A stretch of 64,000 nt of DNA from an uncultured Bacteroidales bacterium (lineage in GTDB: Bacteria > Bacteroidota > Bacteroidia > Bacteroidales > Bacteroidaceae), in NCBI GenBank assembly GCA_902788315.1, contig CADAJS010000007.1:1-64000 (forward strand). The letters run 5' to 3'. Shown here piece after piece: positions 9,309-18,309 of the stretch. Below the pieces are notes generated by a model. The model had not been told where the DNA came from. It did no database searches and was given only the letters and a program-made list of their open reading frames with translations. How positions within the stretch are numbered: position 1 is the first letter of the stretch; every line of letters starts with the position of its first letter. Both the position numbers and the translations under genes were made by a program.

Positions 9309-9488
9309 TTTGTCCGCCTTCCCCACCCGCCGCAGCAGGCAGAAGTGACCGAAGGTCGGGGGGCACGCCCTCGGTGCGAAGAACGGGCAACATAGCCCGA
9401 ACACAGCCGCACTCTCCGAGGCGGAACATCTCAAAAACGGAGGATGCAGTACAATAAAACCGTACGCGCGCGCGTTATATAATAAGGT

Positions 9489-10205
9489 ATGAAATGTGCA
9501 AAAAGATATTGGATGCTCCTGCTGCTGGCCTTGATGTCGGCCACTGCGCTCTATGCACAGCAGCGCAAGGTGCAGAACCGCCCCTATCTGGATCAGCGGC
9601 GACTGCACTATGGGTTCCTCTTCGGGTTCCACATGCAGGATCTGGAGCTGCGAAACAACGGACACATCGACCCGCAGACGGGCGAGCAATGGTACAGCGA
9701 CGTGGACAACTATAACCCAGGCTTCTCGGTAGGCGTGCTGGGCGAGCTGAGGCTGACGAACCATCTGGCGCTACGCGTGACTCCCACCATGCACTTCGGA
9801 CAGAAGCACGTCATGTTCCACGAACAAGTGACGGGCCGCGACACTACGCAGAACCTGAAGAGTTCCATCATCTCCGTGCCCATCGACCTGAAGATTGCTG
9901 CCCCCCGATACAACAACTTCCGCCCCTACTTCATCGCCGGAGTAAGCCCGCAGGTGGACCTGACCACCCATAAGCATCGTGCCCTGATGATGAAGCCCTT
10001 CGACTGCTGTCTCGAGGTGGGCATGGGCTGCGACATCTATATGCCCTACTTCAAGCTCAACCCTGAGCTGAAGTTCTGCTTCGGCCTGGCCGATATATTA
10101 AAGAAAAAGCGTACCGACCTTATTGACGGTACGCTGATGAAGTTCACCGAGGGGCTGGACGGTGCCCACTCGAAAATGATTGTCCTGACGCTATACTTTG
10201 AGTGA
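9489..10205 (+). CDS. porT: T9SS outer-membrane protein PorT
   Basis: Encodes 238 residues with a signal peptide of about 24 residues ending A-L-Y-A before Q-Q. The mature N-terminus (N-R-P-Y-L-D then H-Y-G-F-x-F-G-F-H-M-Q-D-L) is the PorT family hallmark. The rest alternates short polar and aromatic strands, as in an eight-stranded outer-membrane barrel, and ends in phenylalanine-glutamate. PorT is required for type IX secretion. It ends exactly where the convergent aminotransferase ends. From 9310 to 9488 no other gene is seen. A general PorT-family barrel is the alternative, but the length and motifs favour PorT itself, and porX and porW are 2-5 kb away. Confidence 0.85.
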   Translation: MKCAKRYWMLLLLALMSATALYAQQRKVQNRPYLDQRRLHYGFLFGFHMQDLELRNNGHIDPQTGEQWYSDVDNYNPGFSVGVLGELRLTNHLALRVTPTMHFGQKHVMFHEQVTGRDTTQNLKSSIISVPIDLKIAAPRYNNFRPYFIAGVSPQVDLTTHKHRALMMKPFDCCLEVGMGCDIYMPYFKLNPELKFCFGLADILKKKRTDLIDGTLMKFTEGLDGAHSKMIVLTLYFE

Positions 10206-11402
10206 TTATCTCAATCGGCCCAGTGTCTCCTTGATGCGGCGCATGGCCTCGACGATGTTCTCGTCGCTGGTGGCATAGCTCATGCGGAAACACTCGGGCG
10301 AACCGAAAGCGTCGCCTCCCACCGTAGCCACATGGCCCACCTCGAGCAGATACATGGCCAGGTCGGTGCTGTTGTGGATAACGCGGTCACCATCTGCCTT
10401 ACCAAAGAAGCTGCTACACTTGGGGAAGAGATAGAAGGCACCCTGAGGATCGTTCACCTCCAGGCCGGGAATCTCGCGAGCCAGGCGTACGATGAGGTTC
10501 TTCCTGCGTTCGAAAGCCTGACGCATCTCCTCGACACATTCCTGAGGACCGGCAAAGGCAGCCTCGGCTGCTTTCTGCGAGACGCTGCACGGACCGCTGG
10601 TGTACTGGCCCTGCAGTTTGTTACATCCCTTGACTATCCACTCAGGGGCGGCAATGAAGCCGATACGCCAGCCCGTCATGGCATAGGCCTTGCTCACGCC
10701 GTTGATGACCACCACGCGTTCCCGGATGTCAGGGAATTGGGCGATAGAGGCATGACGGCCCACGTAGTTGATGTGCTCGTAAATCTCGTCGGCAATGACG
10801 ATGACGCGCTCGTGGCGCAGGAGGACATCCTTCAGCGCCTCAAGTTCCTCACGGCTATAGACGCTGCCCGTGGGATTACTGGGCGAACAGAGGATAAGGG
10901 CCCGCGTGCGGGGAGTGATGGCAGCCTCGAGCTGCTGGGGCGTGATCTTGAAGTCCTGCTCGATGGTGGCCTCCACGTAAACGGGGGTACCCTCGGCCAG
11001 GAGCACCATCTGAGGATAGCTCACCCAGTAAGGAGCCGGGATAATGACTTCGTCGCCCGCACCCACCAGCGCCATGAGGGTGTTGCAGACGCTCTGCTTG
11101 GCGCCGTTGCTGCAGAGAATCTGGGAGGGTGAATACTCGAGGCCGTTCTCGCGGCGCAGTTTCTCCACGATGGCCTTCCTCAGTTCGGGATAGCCCGGCA
11201 CAGGGCTGTAGCGGCTGTAGTTGTCGCGCACAGCCTGGATAGCGGCCTCCTTGATGTGGTCGGGGGTGTTGAAGTCGGGTTCGCCCACACTCATGTTGAT
11301 GACGTCCACGCCCTGAGCCTTCAGCTCGCTGCTGCGCTGGCTCATGGCCAGAGTGGCACTCGGTGCCAGTCGGTTCATCCTGTCGGATAATTGTGTCTGC
11401 AT
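10206..11402 (-). CDS. PLP-dependent aminotransferase (aspartate aminotransferase, class I)
   Basis: Encodes 398 residues of fold-type I. The PLP lysine is K238 in N-G-V-S-K-A-Y-A-M-T-G-W-R; D205 in A-D-E-I-Y-E-H contacts the pyridine nitrogen, and N176 lies in S-P-S-N-P-T-G. The N-terminus (L-A-P-S-A-T-L-A-M) is typical of subgroup I-gamma AspC-like enzymes, which move the amino group between aspartate and 2-oxoglutarate. It is tail to tail with porT, their stop codons abutting. About 100 bases with a dispersed repeat separate it from ribBA downstream in coordinate. Confidence 0.88.
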   Translation of the reverse strand: MQTQLSDRMNRLAPSATLAMSQRSSELKAQGVDVINMSVGEPDFNTPDHIKEAAIQAVRDNYSRYSPVPGYPELRKAIVEKLRRENGLEYSPSQILCSNGAKQSVCNTLMALVGAGDEVIIPAPYWVSYPQMVLLAEGTPVYVEATIEQDFKITPQQLEAAITPRTRALILCSPSNPTGSVYSREELEALKDVLLRHERVIVIADEIYEHINYVGRHASIAQFPDIRERVVVINGVSKAYAMTGWRIGFIAAPEWIVKGCNKLQGQYTSGPCSVSQKAAEAAFAGPQECVEEMRQAFERRKNLIVRLAREIPGLEVNDPQGAFYLFPKCSSFFGKADGDRVIHNSTDLAMYLLEVGHVATVGGDAFGSPECFRMSYATSDENIVEAMRRIKETLGRLR

Positions 11403-11447
11403 ATTTCTGTCCGTTTAAAACTATAAACTATCTACTACGTATAAACT

Positions 11448-11482
11448 CTGCGCTCGGCTCTGCCGCTTCGCTCGTCGAAGAA
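11448..11482. repeat. Dispersed repeat R1 (single copy)
   Basis: The stretch from ctgcgctcggctctg to gtcgaagaac recurs almost unchanged at 19533-19608 and in part at about 20757-20783. It lies between ribBA and the aminotransferase gene. Confidence 0.75.
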
Positions 11483-11503
11483 CTGCGAACTGTGAACTAT
11501 GAA

Positions 11504-12709
11504 CTAAAGCTTATGCCCCATCCGGAGCTTCTTGGTCTCCAGGTAGCGGCGGTTGTATTCGTTAGGTTCGATAATTACCGGGACGTTCTCGACAATCTCG
11601 AGGCCGTAGCTCTCGAGTCCGACACGCTTGACGGGGTTGTTCGTAATAAGGCGGAGCTTGGAGACTCCCAGTTCGCGCAGAATCTGGGCACCCACACCGT
11701 ACTCGCGCTCGTCGGGACGGAAACCGAGGTGGATGTTGGCATCGACGGTGTCGTCGCCCTGCTCCTGGAGACGATAGGCGGCAATCTTATTCATCAGTCC
11801 GATACCTCGTCCCTCCTGGTTGAGATAAACCACGACGCCGCGCCCCTCGCTGGCAATGAGGCGCATGGCCTGGTGAAGTTGTTCGCCACAGTCACAACGA
11901 CGGCTGCCGAAGACATCGCCCGTGAGACAGCTGCTGTGCATGCGCACGAGGATAGGGTCATCGGCGTCCCACCGGCCCATGGTAAGCGCCACATGTTCCA
12001 GGCCGTTGCTCTTTTGGCGGAAGGGGATGATGCGGAAATGACCATACTGAGTGGGCATGTCTGCCTCGACGCCACGCTCCACGAGCGACTCCTGCTTCAT
12101 GCGATAGGCAATGAGGTCCTTGATGGTAATAATCTTCAATCCGAAGCGGACAGCGACCTCCTGCAACTGGGGCATGCGGGCCATGGTGCCGTCTTCGTTC
12201 AGAATCTCGATGAGGGCTGCAGCTGGCTGCAGACCCGAGAGGCGAGCCAGATCGACAGCAGCCTCGGTGTGTCCAGCACGACGCAGGACTCCCTTGTCCT
12301 GGGCATAGAGGGGATTGATGTGTCCGGGACGGCCAAAGTCGGTAGGCTTACGGGAGGGGTCGGCCAGCGCCCGGATGGTGGCGGCACGGTCGTGAGTGCT
12401 GACGCCGGTGGTACAGCCCTCCAGGAGGTCAACGGTGACGGTGAAGGGGGTACCCAGCATGCTGGTGTTCTCCTGCACCTGATGGGGCAGCTCCAACTGC
12501 TGAGCCCGGCCGATGGTGATGGGAGCGCAGAGCACTCCTCGGCCGTTCTGCAGCATGAAATTCACCTTCTCAGGGGTGATCAGCTCGGCCGCAGTAATGA
12601 AGTCTCCTTCGTTCTCGCGGTCTTCATCGTCCACGACGATGACAAACTTTCCTTCACGGAAGTCGGCCAGCGCCTCCTCTATGGTGTTCAGTTTAAATGG
12701 CTCGTTCAT
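11504..12709 (-). CDS. ribBA: Bifunctional DHBP synthase / GTP cyclohydrolase II
   Basis: Encodes 401 residues. Residues 1-205 form 3,4-dihydroxy-2-butanone-4-phosphate synthase, with [10 protein letters not shown] near residue 27 and S-T-H-D-R-A near 104. Residues 210-401 form GTP cyclohydrolase II, with zinc cysteines C261, C272 and C274 in [17 protein letters not shown]. Both initiate riboflavin synthesis, from ribulose-5-phosphate and GTP. The start overlaps the 3' end of the LptF/LptG gene by 17 bases, so the two are translationally adjacent. Confidence 0.95.
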   Translation of the reverse strand: MNEPFKLNTIEEALADFREGKFVIVVDDEDRENEGDFITAAELITPEKVNFMLQNGRGVLCAPITIGRAQQLELPHQVQENTSMLGTPFTVTVDLLEGCTTGVSTHDRAATIRALADPSRKPTDFGRPGHINPLYAQDKGVLRRAGHTEAAVDLARLSGLQPAAALIEILNEDGTMARMPQLQEVAVRFGLKIITIKDLIAYRMKQESLVERGVEADMPTQYGHFRIIPFRQKSNGLEHVALTMGRWDADDPILVRMHSSCLTGDVFGSRRCDCGEQLHQAMRLIASEGRGVVVYLNQEGRGIGLMNKIAAYRLQEQGDDTVDANIHLGFRPDEREYGVGAQILRELGVSKLRLITNNPVKRVGLESYGLEIVENVPVIIEPNEYNRRYLETKKLRMGHKL

Positions 12710-14618
12710 TGACTATATGTTTTTGGATGATTCGTTCTCGTATATAACCGGCATGTTTCTGAATCTGCTGCATATCATACCAAAGGCGCAGGCGATAGCG
12801 CCAGATACGCAGGAAGAAGAACAGCCCCAGCGGCAGGAAGATTCCGGCAGCCACGTTGAGACGCGGATTGCGGAAGGGGCGTGTATGGGCATCCGGCACC
12901 AGGATGGGCAGGTCGTTCAGCCGTGCGACAATGGCTCCGTCGCGGCTGTTATGGAGCTGCTCCACCAGTGCCTCAAGACGGTTGTTGATGCTGATGACAG
13001 TGCGGTCCTCCACATAGCGGAAGAAAATGCTGATATAGTTGGGCATTCGGTGCAGATTGTGCATCTGTACGTAGGCCTCACAGTCGTCGATGAGCCGCTG
13101 CAGTTCCTCGGCCAGCACCGGATAGTCGGGCGAGTCGATGATCACATCCTTGGGGTTAAGGCGGCGATGCGTCCTGAGTCCCAGCAGGCGGCGGAAGAAA
13201 TTGCGGTATCCCTCGATATTGAAGACGACGCTGTCCTTGTTGGCCCGATTGGTAAGGAAGATGCCCATGGGGAGCAGGACAGCAGTACTGAGCCACACGC
13301 CCGAGACGACGTTCCAGGTACCGGTCTTGGCCATCTTCTCGCCGCCGACATTTACCATATAATAAAAGATAAAGATGAGCACGCTGACGACCACCGGCAC
13401 GCCCAGTCCGCCCTTTCGGATGATGGCACCCAGCGGAGCACCGATGAAGAAGAAGAGCAGGCAGGCCAGCGAGAGGGTGAACTTCTGGTTGGCCGCAATC
13501 TGATGCTGCCGCAGCGTCAGGTTATTGTCAGCGGCAATGATGCCGTGGAATTCATAGTTCGACTCCATCGACTGCGCCTTACTCAGCGCTGATTTCCACG
13601 CTGATGTGCGCTGTTCATTAGTAAGGCGATCGTAGATGGAGTCTATGGTTTGGCGGCTCTCCGCTGTCGTCTGGACGATGAGAGCCGAATCGTTCGTCCC
13701 CTCAGGAATGGATTTGGCGATGTAGCGTTTCAATGCCTCCTGAGCCACATAATGTCCGATACTGTCGGTCATGTGCTTCAGTGAGTCGATGCCGATGATA
13801 ATGTCCTTCAGCTGCTTTGTTCTGGCGTGTCCGGAGAAGAGGTTGGCATCCATCATGTTGAAGTTCCCGTCGAAGGGTATCAGGGTCACCTCATTAATAA
13901 ATGATTCGCGCATGTAAGGCACCTCGGCACGCAGCATGTTACCGCTGCGATTGTCCATGTTGCGAAAGCGTTCGCCGTTGTAAAGCGTCAGCTTCAGGTG
14001 CATCTTGTCAGCCGTACTCTGCAGCCGGGCACTGTCGGCCAGCACGATTTGCGTCTCATCGGCATTGCCCGTGTTGGTGTAAATCATCACGCCGTAGAGC
14101 ATGCCCGTCTCGGCATCCTTATGCTCCACGAAGAGATTGTATCCAGGAATCTCGCTGTAGAAGATGCCTTCGGGAATCTCCAGTTCGGGCGACTTCTGCT
14201 TCATGCTCCAGACGAGGGTGGCCAGCTGCTTCGTGGCATTGGGCAGCACGCGATTCTGGAAATAGAAGCTGCCGAAGCACACCACCACGACAAAGCAGAA
14301 CACCGGACGCAGGATGCGCACGAGCGGAATTCCCGCTGCCTTCATCGACAGCAGCTCAAACTGCTCGCCCAAGTTGCCGAAGGCGATAAGGCTGGCCAGC
14401 AGGAGAGCCAGCGGAAGCGACATCGGCACCAATGTGAGCGAACTGTAGTAGAAAAACTGGGCCAGCACGTCCCACGACAGTCCCTTGCCGATCAGTTTCT
14501 CCACCTGCTGCCACAGATACTGCATCAGGAAGATGAAAAGACAGACGAAAAACGTACCTGCAAAGAGAAGCAGATAGGTCTTCAGAATGTACAAGTCGAG
14601 TTTCTTGATGAACTTCAT
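12693..14618 (-). CDS. LptF/LptG family permease
   Basis: About 641 residues from the ATG at 14618, chosen because [11 protein letters not shown] begins the family and the promoter lies just upstream. Membrane helices are at about residues 12-34, 55-80 and 100-120, then a large periplasmic beta-jellyroll-like region (about 130-350), then three more helices near 395-480. About 160 C-terminal residues follow, longer than typical LptF/G. The family forms the LptB2FG transporter that extracts LPS from the inner membrane. The C-terminal extension, ending in another hydrophobic pair, is common in Bacteroidales versions. It overlaps ribBA. Confidence 0.85.
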   Translation of the reverse strand: MKFIKKLDLYILKTYLLLFAGTFFVCLFIFLMQYLWQQVEKLIGKGLSWDVLAQFFYYSSLTLVPMSLPLALLLASLIAFGNLGEQFELLSMKAAGIPLVRILRPVFCFVVVVCFGSFYFQNRVLPNATKQLATLVWSMKQKSPELEIPEGIFYSEIPGYNLFVEHKDAETGMLYGVMIYTNTGNADETQIVLADSARLQSTADKMHLKLTLYNGERFRNMDNRSGNMLRAEVPYMRESFINEVTLIPFDGNFNMMDANLFSGHARTKQLKDIIIGIDSLKHMTDSIGHYVAQEALKRYIAKSIPEGTNDSALIVQTTAESRQTIDSIYDRLTNEQRTSAWKSALSKAQSMESNYEFHGIIAADNNLTLRQHQIAANQKFTLSLACLLFFFIGAPLGAIIRKGGLGVPVVVSVLIFIFYYMVNVGGEKMAKTGTWNVVSGVWLSTAVLLPMGIFLTNRANKDSVVFNIEGYRNFFRRLLGLRTHRRLNPKDVIIDSPDYPVLAEELQRLIDDCEAYVQMHNLHRMPNYISIFFRYVEDRTVISINNRLEALVEQLHNSRDGAIVARLNDLPILVPDAHTRPFRNPRLNVAAGIFLPLGLFFFLRIWRYRLRLWYDMQQIQKHAGYIRERIIQKHIVNERAI

Positions 14619-14645
14619 GCGCGCTGGGGTGTGCAATAACGGGTG

Positions 14646-14676
14646 CAAAGTTACGAATAAGCGAGCGAAATACAAA
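14646..14676 (-). promoter_or_regulatory. Promoter of the LptF/LptG gene
   Basis: On the minus strand, TTTG (14673-14676) and TAACTTTG (14646-14653) are spaced 19 bases, about 28 bases before the ATG at 14618. It lies inside the dispersed repeat described next. Confidence 0.85.
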
Positions 14677-14818
14677 ATAAGAAACGAAGTTTCTATATTT
14701 TTTATGGCCGAGCGAAAGTAACTTCGGCGAAGCCAGAGTTACAAATAAGCGAGCGAAATACAAAATAAGAAACAAAGTTTCTATACTTTTTTATGGTCGA
14801 GCGAAAGCGACTTCGGCA
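14646..14818. repeat. Duplicated promoter-bearing repeat (two copies, about 79 bp)
   Basis: Copy one (about 14651-14729) and copy two (about 14738-14816) share aataagcgagcgaaatacaa, then aataagaaac, aagtttctata and cgagcgaaag. In copy one the minus-strand -7 box is intact; in copy two it reads TAACTCTG. A related sequence in opposite orientation precedes lemA (about 26411-26496). Confidence 0.8.
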
Positions 14819-14889
14819 TTCGGCAGATGGTAAAGTGACGAGAAAAAAACTCAAAGTTGCGGTGTCAGATGCAAAAAACTCGCCCTTTT

Positions 14890-14921
14890 CTTGCGAGAAA
14901 CAAAAAAAGTCTTTACCTTTG
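14890..14921 (+). promoter_or_regulatory. Promoter of tRNA-Met
   Basis: TTG core at 14891-14893 and TACCTTTG at 14914-14921, spaced 20 bases, with the tRNA 20 bases downstream. Confidence 0.8.
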
Positions 14922-14940
14922 CATCCGCAAATTCAAGGCT

Positions 14941-15014
14941 GGCGGGATAGCTCAGCTGGTTAGAGCGTCGGATTCATAATCCGAAGGTCAAGGGTTCAAG
15001 TCCCTTTCCCGCTA
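14941..15014 (+). tRNA. tRNA-Met (anticodon CAT)
   Basis: A 74-base cloverleaf. Acceptor GGCGGGA pairs with TCCCGCT, the anticodon stem is TCGGA/TCCGA around TTCATAA, and the T loop holds TTCAAGT. No CCA is encoded. The lack of an unpaired first base argues against initiator tRNA. A lysidine-modified tRNA-Ile2 with the same CAT anticodon cannot be excluded by eye. Confidence 0.9.
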
Positions 15015-15029
15015 CAACAGATGATACAG

Positions 15030-15077
15030 AAAACCCTGAAAGTAATCAATGACAGGCTTTCGGGGTTTTTCTTTTTC
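15030..15077 (+). terminator. Rho-independent terminator of tRNA-Met
   Basis: Arms aaaaccctgaaag (15030-15042) and ctttcggggtttt (15057-15069) pair with one G-T, then a T-rich tail follows. Confidence 0.88.
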
Positions 15078-15144
15078 CGAGGAGGCTCATACTTCGCAAA
15101 AAGATTCGGATACCGATTCTACACATTATAAAAGACAATCCAAC

Positions 15145-17391
15145 ATGAAGAAGCAATCACTTTTTGCCGTGCTGTTGCTGTGTGCTGCCCTGACCGGCTG
15201 CAAGCAGACGGCTGGAGAGCAAGCCCAGGTACCCGTCTATTTAGACACCACCAAGGGCATCGAGGAGCGTATCGAGGACGCGCTGCAGCGCATGACCCTC
15301 ACCGAGAAGATCAATGTCATCCATGCACAGAGCAAGTTCTCCAGTGCCGGAGTGAAGCGTCTGGGCTTCCCCGACTTCTGGACCGACGACGGCCCTCACG
15401 GCGTGCGCCCCGACGTGCTTTGGGACGAGTGGGAGCAGGCCGGACAGACCAACGACTCCTGTGTGGCCTTCCCCGCACTGACGTGTCTGGCTGCCACCTG
15501 GAACCCCGACCTCGGCCGGCTCTACGGCCACAGCCTGGGCGAGGAAGCGCTCTATCGTGGCAAGAACATGATACTGGGCCCCGGCGTGAACATCTATCGC
15601 ACTCCACTCGGCGGACGCAACTTTGAATACATGGGCGAGGACCCCTACCTCGCGAGCCGCATGGTGGTGCCCTACGTGCAGGGCATGCAGGCACTCGGAG
15701 TGGCCTCCTGCGTCAAGCACTACTGTCTGAACAACGATGAGGAGTATCGCCATCAGGTGAACGTCATCGTCAGCGACCGCGCCCTGCGCGAGATCTACCT
15801 GCCCGCCTTCGAGGCTGCCGTCACCGAGGGGCACGCCTGGGGCATCATGGGTGCCTATAACCTGTACAAGGACCAGCACAACTGCCACAACCAGTACACA
15901 CTGAACCAAATCCTGAAAACCGACTGGGGCTTCGACGGAGTGGTAGTGAGCGACTGGGGCGGCACGCACGACCTGGACCAGGCCGTCAAGAACGGACTGG
16001 ACATGGAGTTCGGCACATGGACCGACGGACTCACCATGGGTGCCACGAATGCCTATGACAACTACTTCCTCTCCCGCCAGTATGAGCGTGCCATCCGCGA
16101 GGGCCGTTACACCACCAAGGAGCTCGACGAGAAGGTACGCCGCGTGCTGCGCCTCTTCTTCCGCACGACGATGAACCGCGAGCGTCCCTATGGCATGCTC
16201 TGCTCCGAGGCCCACTATGATGCCGCCCACCAGATTGCCCACGAGGGCATCGTCCTCCTGCAGAACGAGGGCAACCTCCTGCCCATCGACGTGGAGAAGG
16301 CCAAGCGCATCCTCGTTGTCGGCGAAAACGCCGTGAAGATGATGACCGTGGGCGGAGGCTCCAGCAGCCTCAAGGCACAGCACGAGATCTCGCCCCTGCA
16401 AGGACTGCGCGACCGCCTGGCCGGCAAGGTCGAAGTGGACTATGCCCGAGGCTATGTGGGCGACGTAGGAGGCAGCTACAATGGTGTGACCACCGGCCAG
16501 GACCTGCGCGAGGAGCGCTCTGCCGGCGAGCTGATTGCCGAGGCTGTGGCCAAGGCAGAGGGTGCCGACTATGTGGTCATCTTCGGCGGACTGAACAAGA
16601 GTGACTATCAGGACTGCGAGGGACACGACCGCCGTTCGATGGACCTCCCCTATGCCCAGGACAGCCTCATCACTGCCCTTGCCGCAGCCAATCCCCGCAC
16701 CATCTATGTGAATATCTCCGGCAATGCCGTCACCATGCCGTGGAAGGCTCAGGTGCCCGCCATCGTACAGGGATGGTTCATCGGCAGCGAGGCCGGCTAC
16801 GCCCTGGCCAGCGTTCTGGTGGGCGACGTCTGCCCCAGCGGAAAGCTGCCCTTCACCTGGCCCAACAGCCTGCAAGAGGTGGGCGCACACGCACTGGGTG
16901 CCTTCCCCGGCACATGGCGCGAGGGAACGGGCATCATCGACGAGGAATACAAGGAAGGCATCTACGTGGGCTACCGCTGGGCCGACCGTCAGCAGCTCAC
17001 GCCCTGCTTCGCCTTCGGCCACGGACTGAGCTACACCACGTTTGAAATCAGCGACCTGCGGGCCAGCCGGAAGACCACGTCCGACGGCAATATGTCCTTC
17101 ACCGTGAACGTCCGCAACACGGGCGACCGCGAGGGAGCCGAGGTGGTACAGCTCTACATCCACGACGTGGAGAGTTCGGTGGAGCGTCCCTACAAGGAGC
17201 TGAAGGCCTTCCAGAAGGTCAGCCTGAAGCCCGGTGAGAGCCGCGACGTCACGCTCACCATCGACCGCCGTGCCCTTTCGTTCTGGGACGAGGAGAACGG
17301 CGACTGGAAAGCCGAGCCAGGCGACTTCGTGGCCCTCGTAGGCAACGCTTCGGACAATCTGCCCTGCCAGGTGCAGTTCGCCCTCAAGTGA
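15145..17391 (+). CDS. Glycoside hydrolase family 3 lipoprotein (beta-glucosidase/xylosidase type)
   Basis: About 748 residues from the ATG at 15145, chosen because it gives a lipoprotein signal ending L-T-G-C; the open frame to 15049 runs through the tRNA terminator. The GH3 (alpha/beta)8 domain is followed by an alpha/beta sandwich domain and a C-terminal fibronectin III-like domain (about residues 650-740). The nucleophile aspartate lies in V-V-V-S-D-W-G-G. K-H-Y and N-N-D-E-E-Y-R-H mark the substrate pocket. GH3 enzymes remove non-reducing beta-linked sugars. Surface or periplasmic lipidation suggests a role in plant glycan use. Exact substrate is not decidable here. Confidence 0.9.
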   Translation: MKKQSLFAVLLLCAALTGCKQTAGEQAQVPVYLDTTKGIEERIEDALQRMTLTEKINVIHAQSKFSSAGVKRLGFPDFWTDDGPHGVRPDVLWDEWEQAGQTNDSCVAFPALTCLAATWNPDLGRLYGHSLGEEALYRGKNMILGPGVNIYRTPLGGRNFEYMGEDPYLASRMVVPYVQGMQALGVASCVKHYCLNNDEEYRHQVNVIVSDRALREIYLPAFEAAVTEGHAWGIMGAYNLYKDQHNCHNQYTLNQILKTDWGFDGVVVSDWGGTHDLDQAVKNGLDMEFGTWTDGLTMGATNAYDNYFLSRQYERAIREGRYTTKELDEKVRRVLRLFFRTTMNRERPYGMLCSEAHYDAAHQIAHEGIVLLQNEGNLLPIDVEKAKRILVVGENAVKMMTVGGGSSSLKAQHEISPLQGLRDRLAGKVEVDYARGYVGDVGGSYNGVTTGQDLREERSAGELIAEAVAKAEGADYVVIFGGLNKSDYQDCEGHDRRSMDLPYAQDSLITALAAANPRTIYVNISGNAVTMPWKAQVPAIVQGWFIGSEAGYALASVLVGDVCPSGKLPFTWPNSLQEVGAHALGAFPGTWREGTGIIDEEYKEGIYVGYRWADRQQLTPCFAFGHGLSYTTFEISDLRASRKTTSDGNMSFTVNVRNTGDREGAEVVQLYIHDVESSVERPYKELKAFQKVSLKPGESRDVTLTIDRRALSFWDEENGDWKAEPGDFVALVGNASDNLPCQVQFALK

Positions 17392-17445
17392 CAAGCCTCC
17401 CCTCCCCTTTCCTACTATAACAAACCCGATACGGGATCGAATATA

Positions 17446-17493
17446 GCATCGGCCGGAAAGTCGCAATGTACTTTTCCGGCCGATGCTGTTTTT
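17446..17493 (+). terminator. Rho-independent terminator after the GH3 gene
   Basis: Arms gcatcggccggaaa (17446-17459) and tttccggccgatgc (17473-17486) are perfectly complementary and followed by tgttttt. It separates the GH3 gene from the convergent SDR gene. Confidence 0.9.
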
Positions 17494-17520
17494 CGTAGCA
17501 GCAGGCTGCGGCGATTCGCC

Positions 17521-18276
17521 TCAGGGCTGCCTGACAATCAGGCTGGCGCTGGCCTGATGGGTGGCCAGGATGAGCACCTCGGCTATCTGGACGTGCTCCG
17601 GGGCATTGGCGGCATAGACAGCCACGTCGGCGATGTCGTCGCCCGTGAGCGGAGTGATGCCCTGATAGACCCGCGCCGCCCTGTCCTCATCGCCATGGAA
17701 GCGTGTGCGGCTGAAGTTCGTCTCCACCAGCCCGGGCTTCAGGTTCGTCACGCGGACAGGCGTTCCGGCCACGTCAATACGCAGCCCGTCGGTCAGTGCC
17801 TTCACCGCCGCCTTCGTGGCGCAATAGACAGCCCCGCCCGCGTATGCCGCATCGCCCGCCACCGAGCCTACGTTTATCACATGGCCTCTCCCCCGCTCGA
17901 TCATCCCCGGCACGACGAGGCGCGTCATCGTCAGCAGCCCCTTGATGTTCGTGTCGATCATCGTCTCCCAGTCTTCCTCGGAGCCCTCATATTCCGGCTC
18001 CAGGCCCAGGGCGAGGCCGGCATTGTTCACCAACACGTCTATCCCCTGCCAGTCCCTTGTCAGGCCGCGGATACAGGCCGTGGCAGCCTCCCGGTCCCTA
18101 ACGTCGAAGCAGAGGGTGAGCACCTCCGTGCCCCCTGCCTGCAACTCCGCCTGGATGTCTGCCAGCCGCTGTGCGTTGCGCCCGTTCAGGATGAGGCGGT
18201 CGCCGTTCTGTGCAAATCGTCTGGCGCACGCCAGCCCGATGCCGCTCGTAGCACCCGTAATCAGTACCGTCTTCAT
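17521..18276 (-). CDS. SDR family oxidoreductase (YdfG-like)
   Basis: Encodes 251 residues, the classical SDR length. The T-G-A-T-S-G-I-G cofactor motif is at residues 7-14, N-N-A-G near 88, the catalytic serine near 139 and Y-C-A-T-K (Tyr/Lys pair) near residue 152. The order and spacing, with the start K-T-V-L-I-T-G-A, match the YdfG group, which act on serine, 3-hydroxy acids or malonic semialdehyde with NADP. The Gfo/Idh/MocA gene lies 33 bases upstream in the same direction. Confidence 0.88.
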   Translation of the reverse strand: MKTVLITGATSGIGLACARRFAQNGDRLILNGRNAQRLADIQAELQAGGTEVLTLCFDVRDREAATACIRGLTRDWQGIDVLVNNAGLALGLEPEYEGSEEDWETMIDTNIKGLLTMTRLVVPGMIERGRGHVINVGSVAGDAAYAGGAVYCATKAAVKALTDGLRIDVAGTPVRVTNLKPGLVETNFSRTRFHGDEDRAARVYQGITPLTGDDIADVAVYAANAPEHVQIAEVLILATHQASASLIVRQP

Positions 18277-18309
18277 AACTATAAACTATGAACTGTGAAC
18301 TATGAACTA

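Noticed and set aside
14941..15014. Initiator tRNA-fMet or tRNA-Ile2
   Set aside because: The acceptor has a first-base pair, unlike initiator; the CAT anticodon leaves Ile2 possible but Met is the simpler call.
15049..15144. Upstream start for the GH3 gene
   Set aside because: It lies in the tRNA-Met terminator; the signal peptide begins at 15145.
15241..17466. Long open frame on the minus strand opposite the GH3 gene
   Set aside because: Antisense shadow of a clear GH3 protein; composition is repetitive and without domain signatures.
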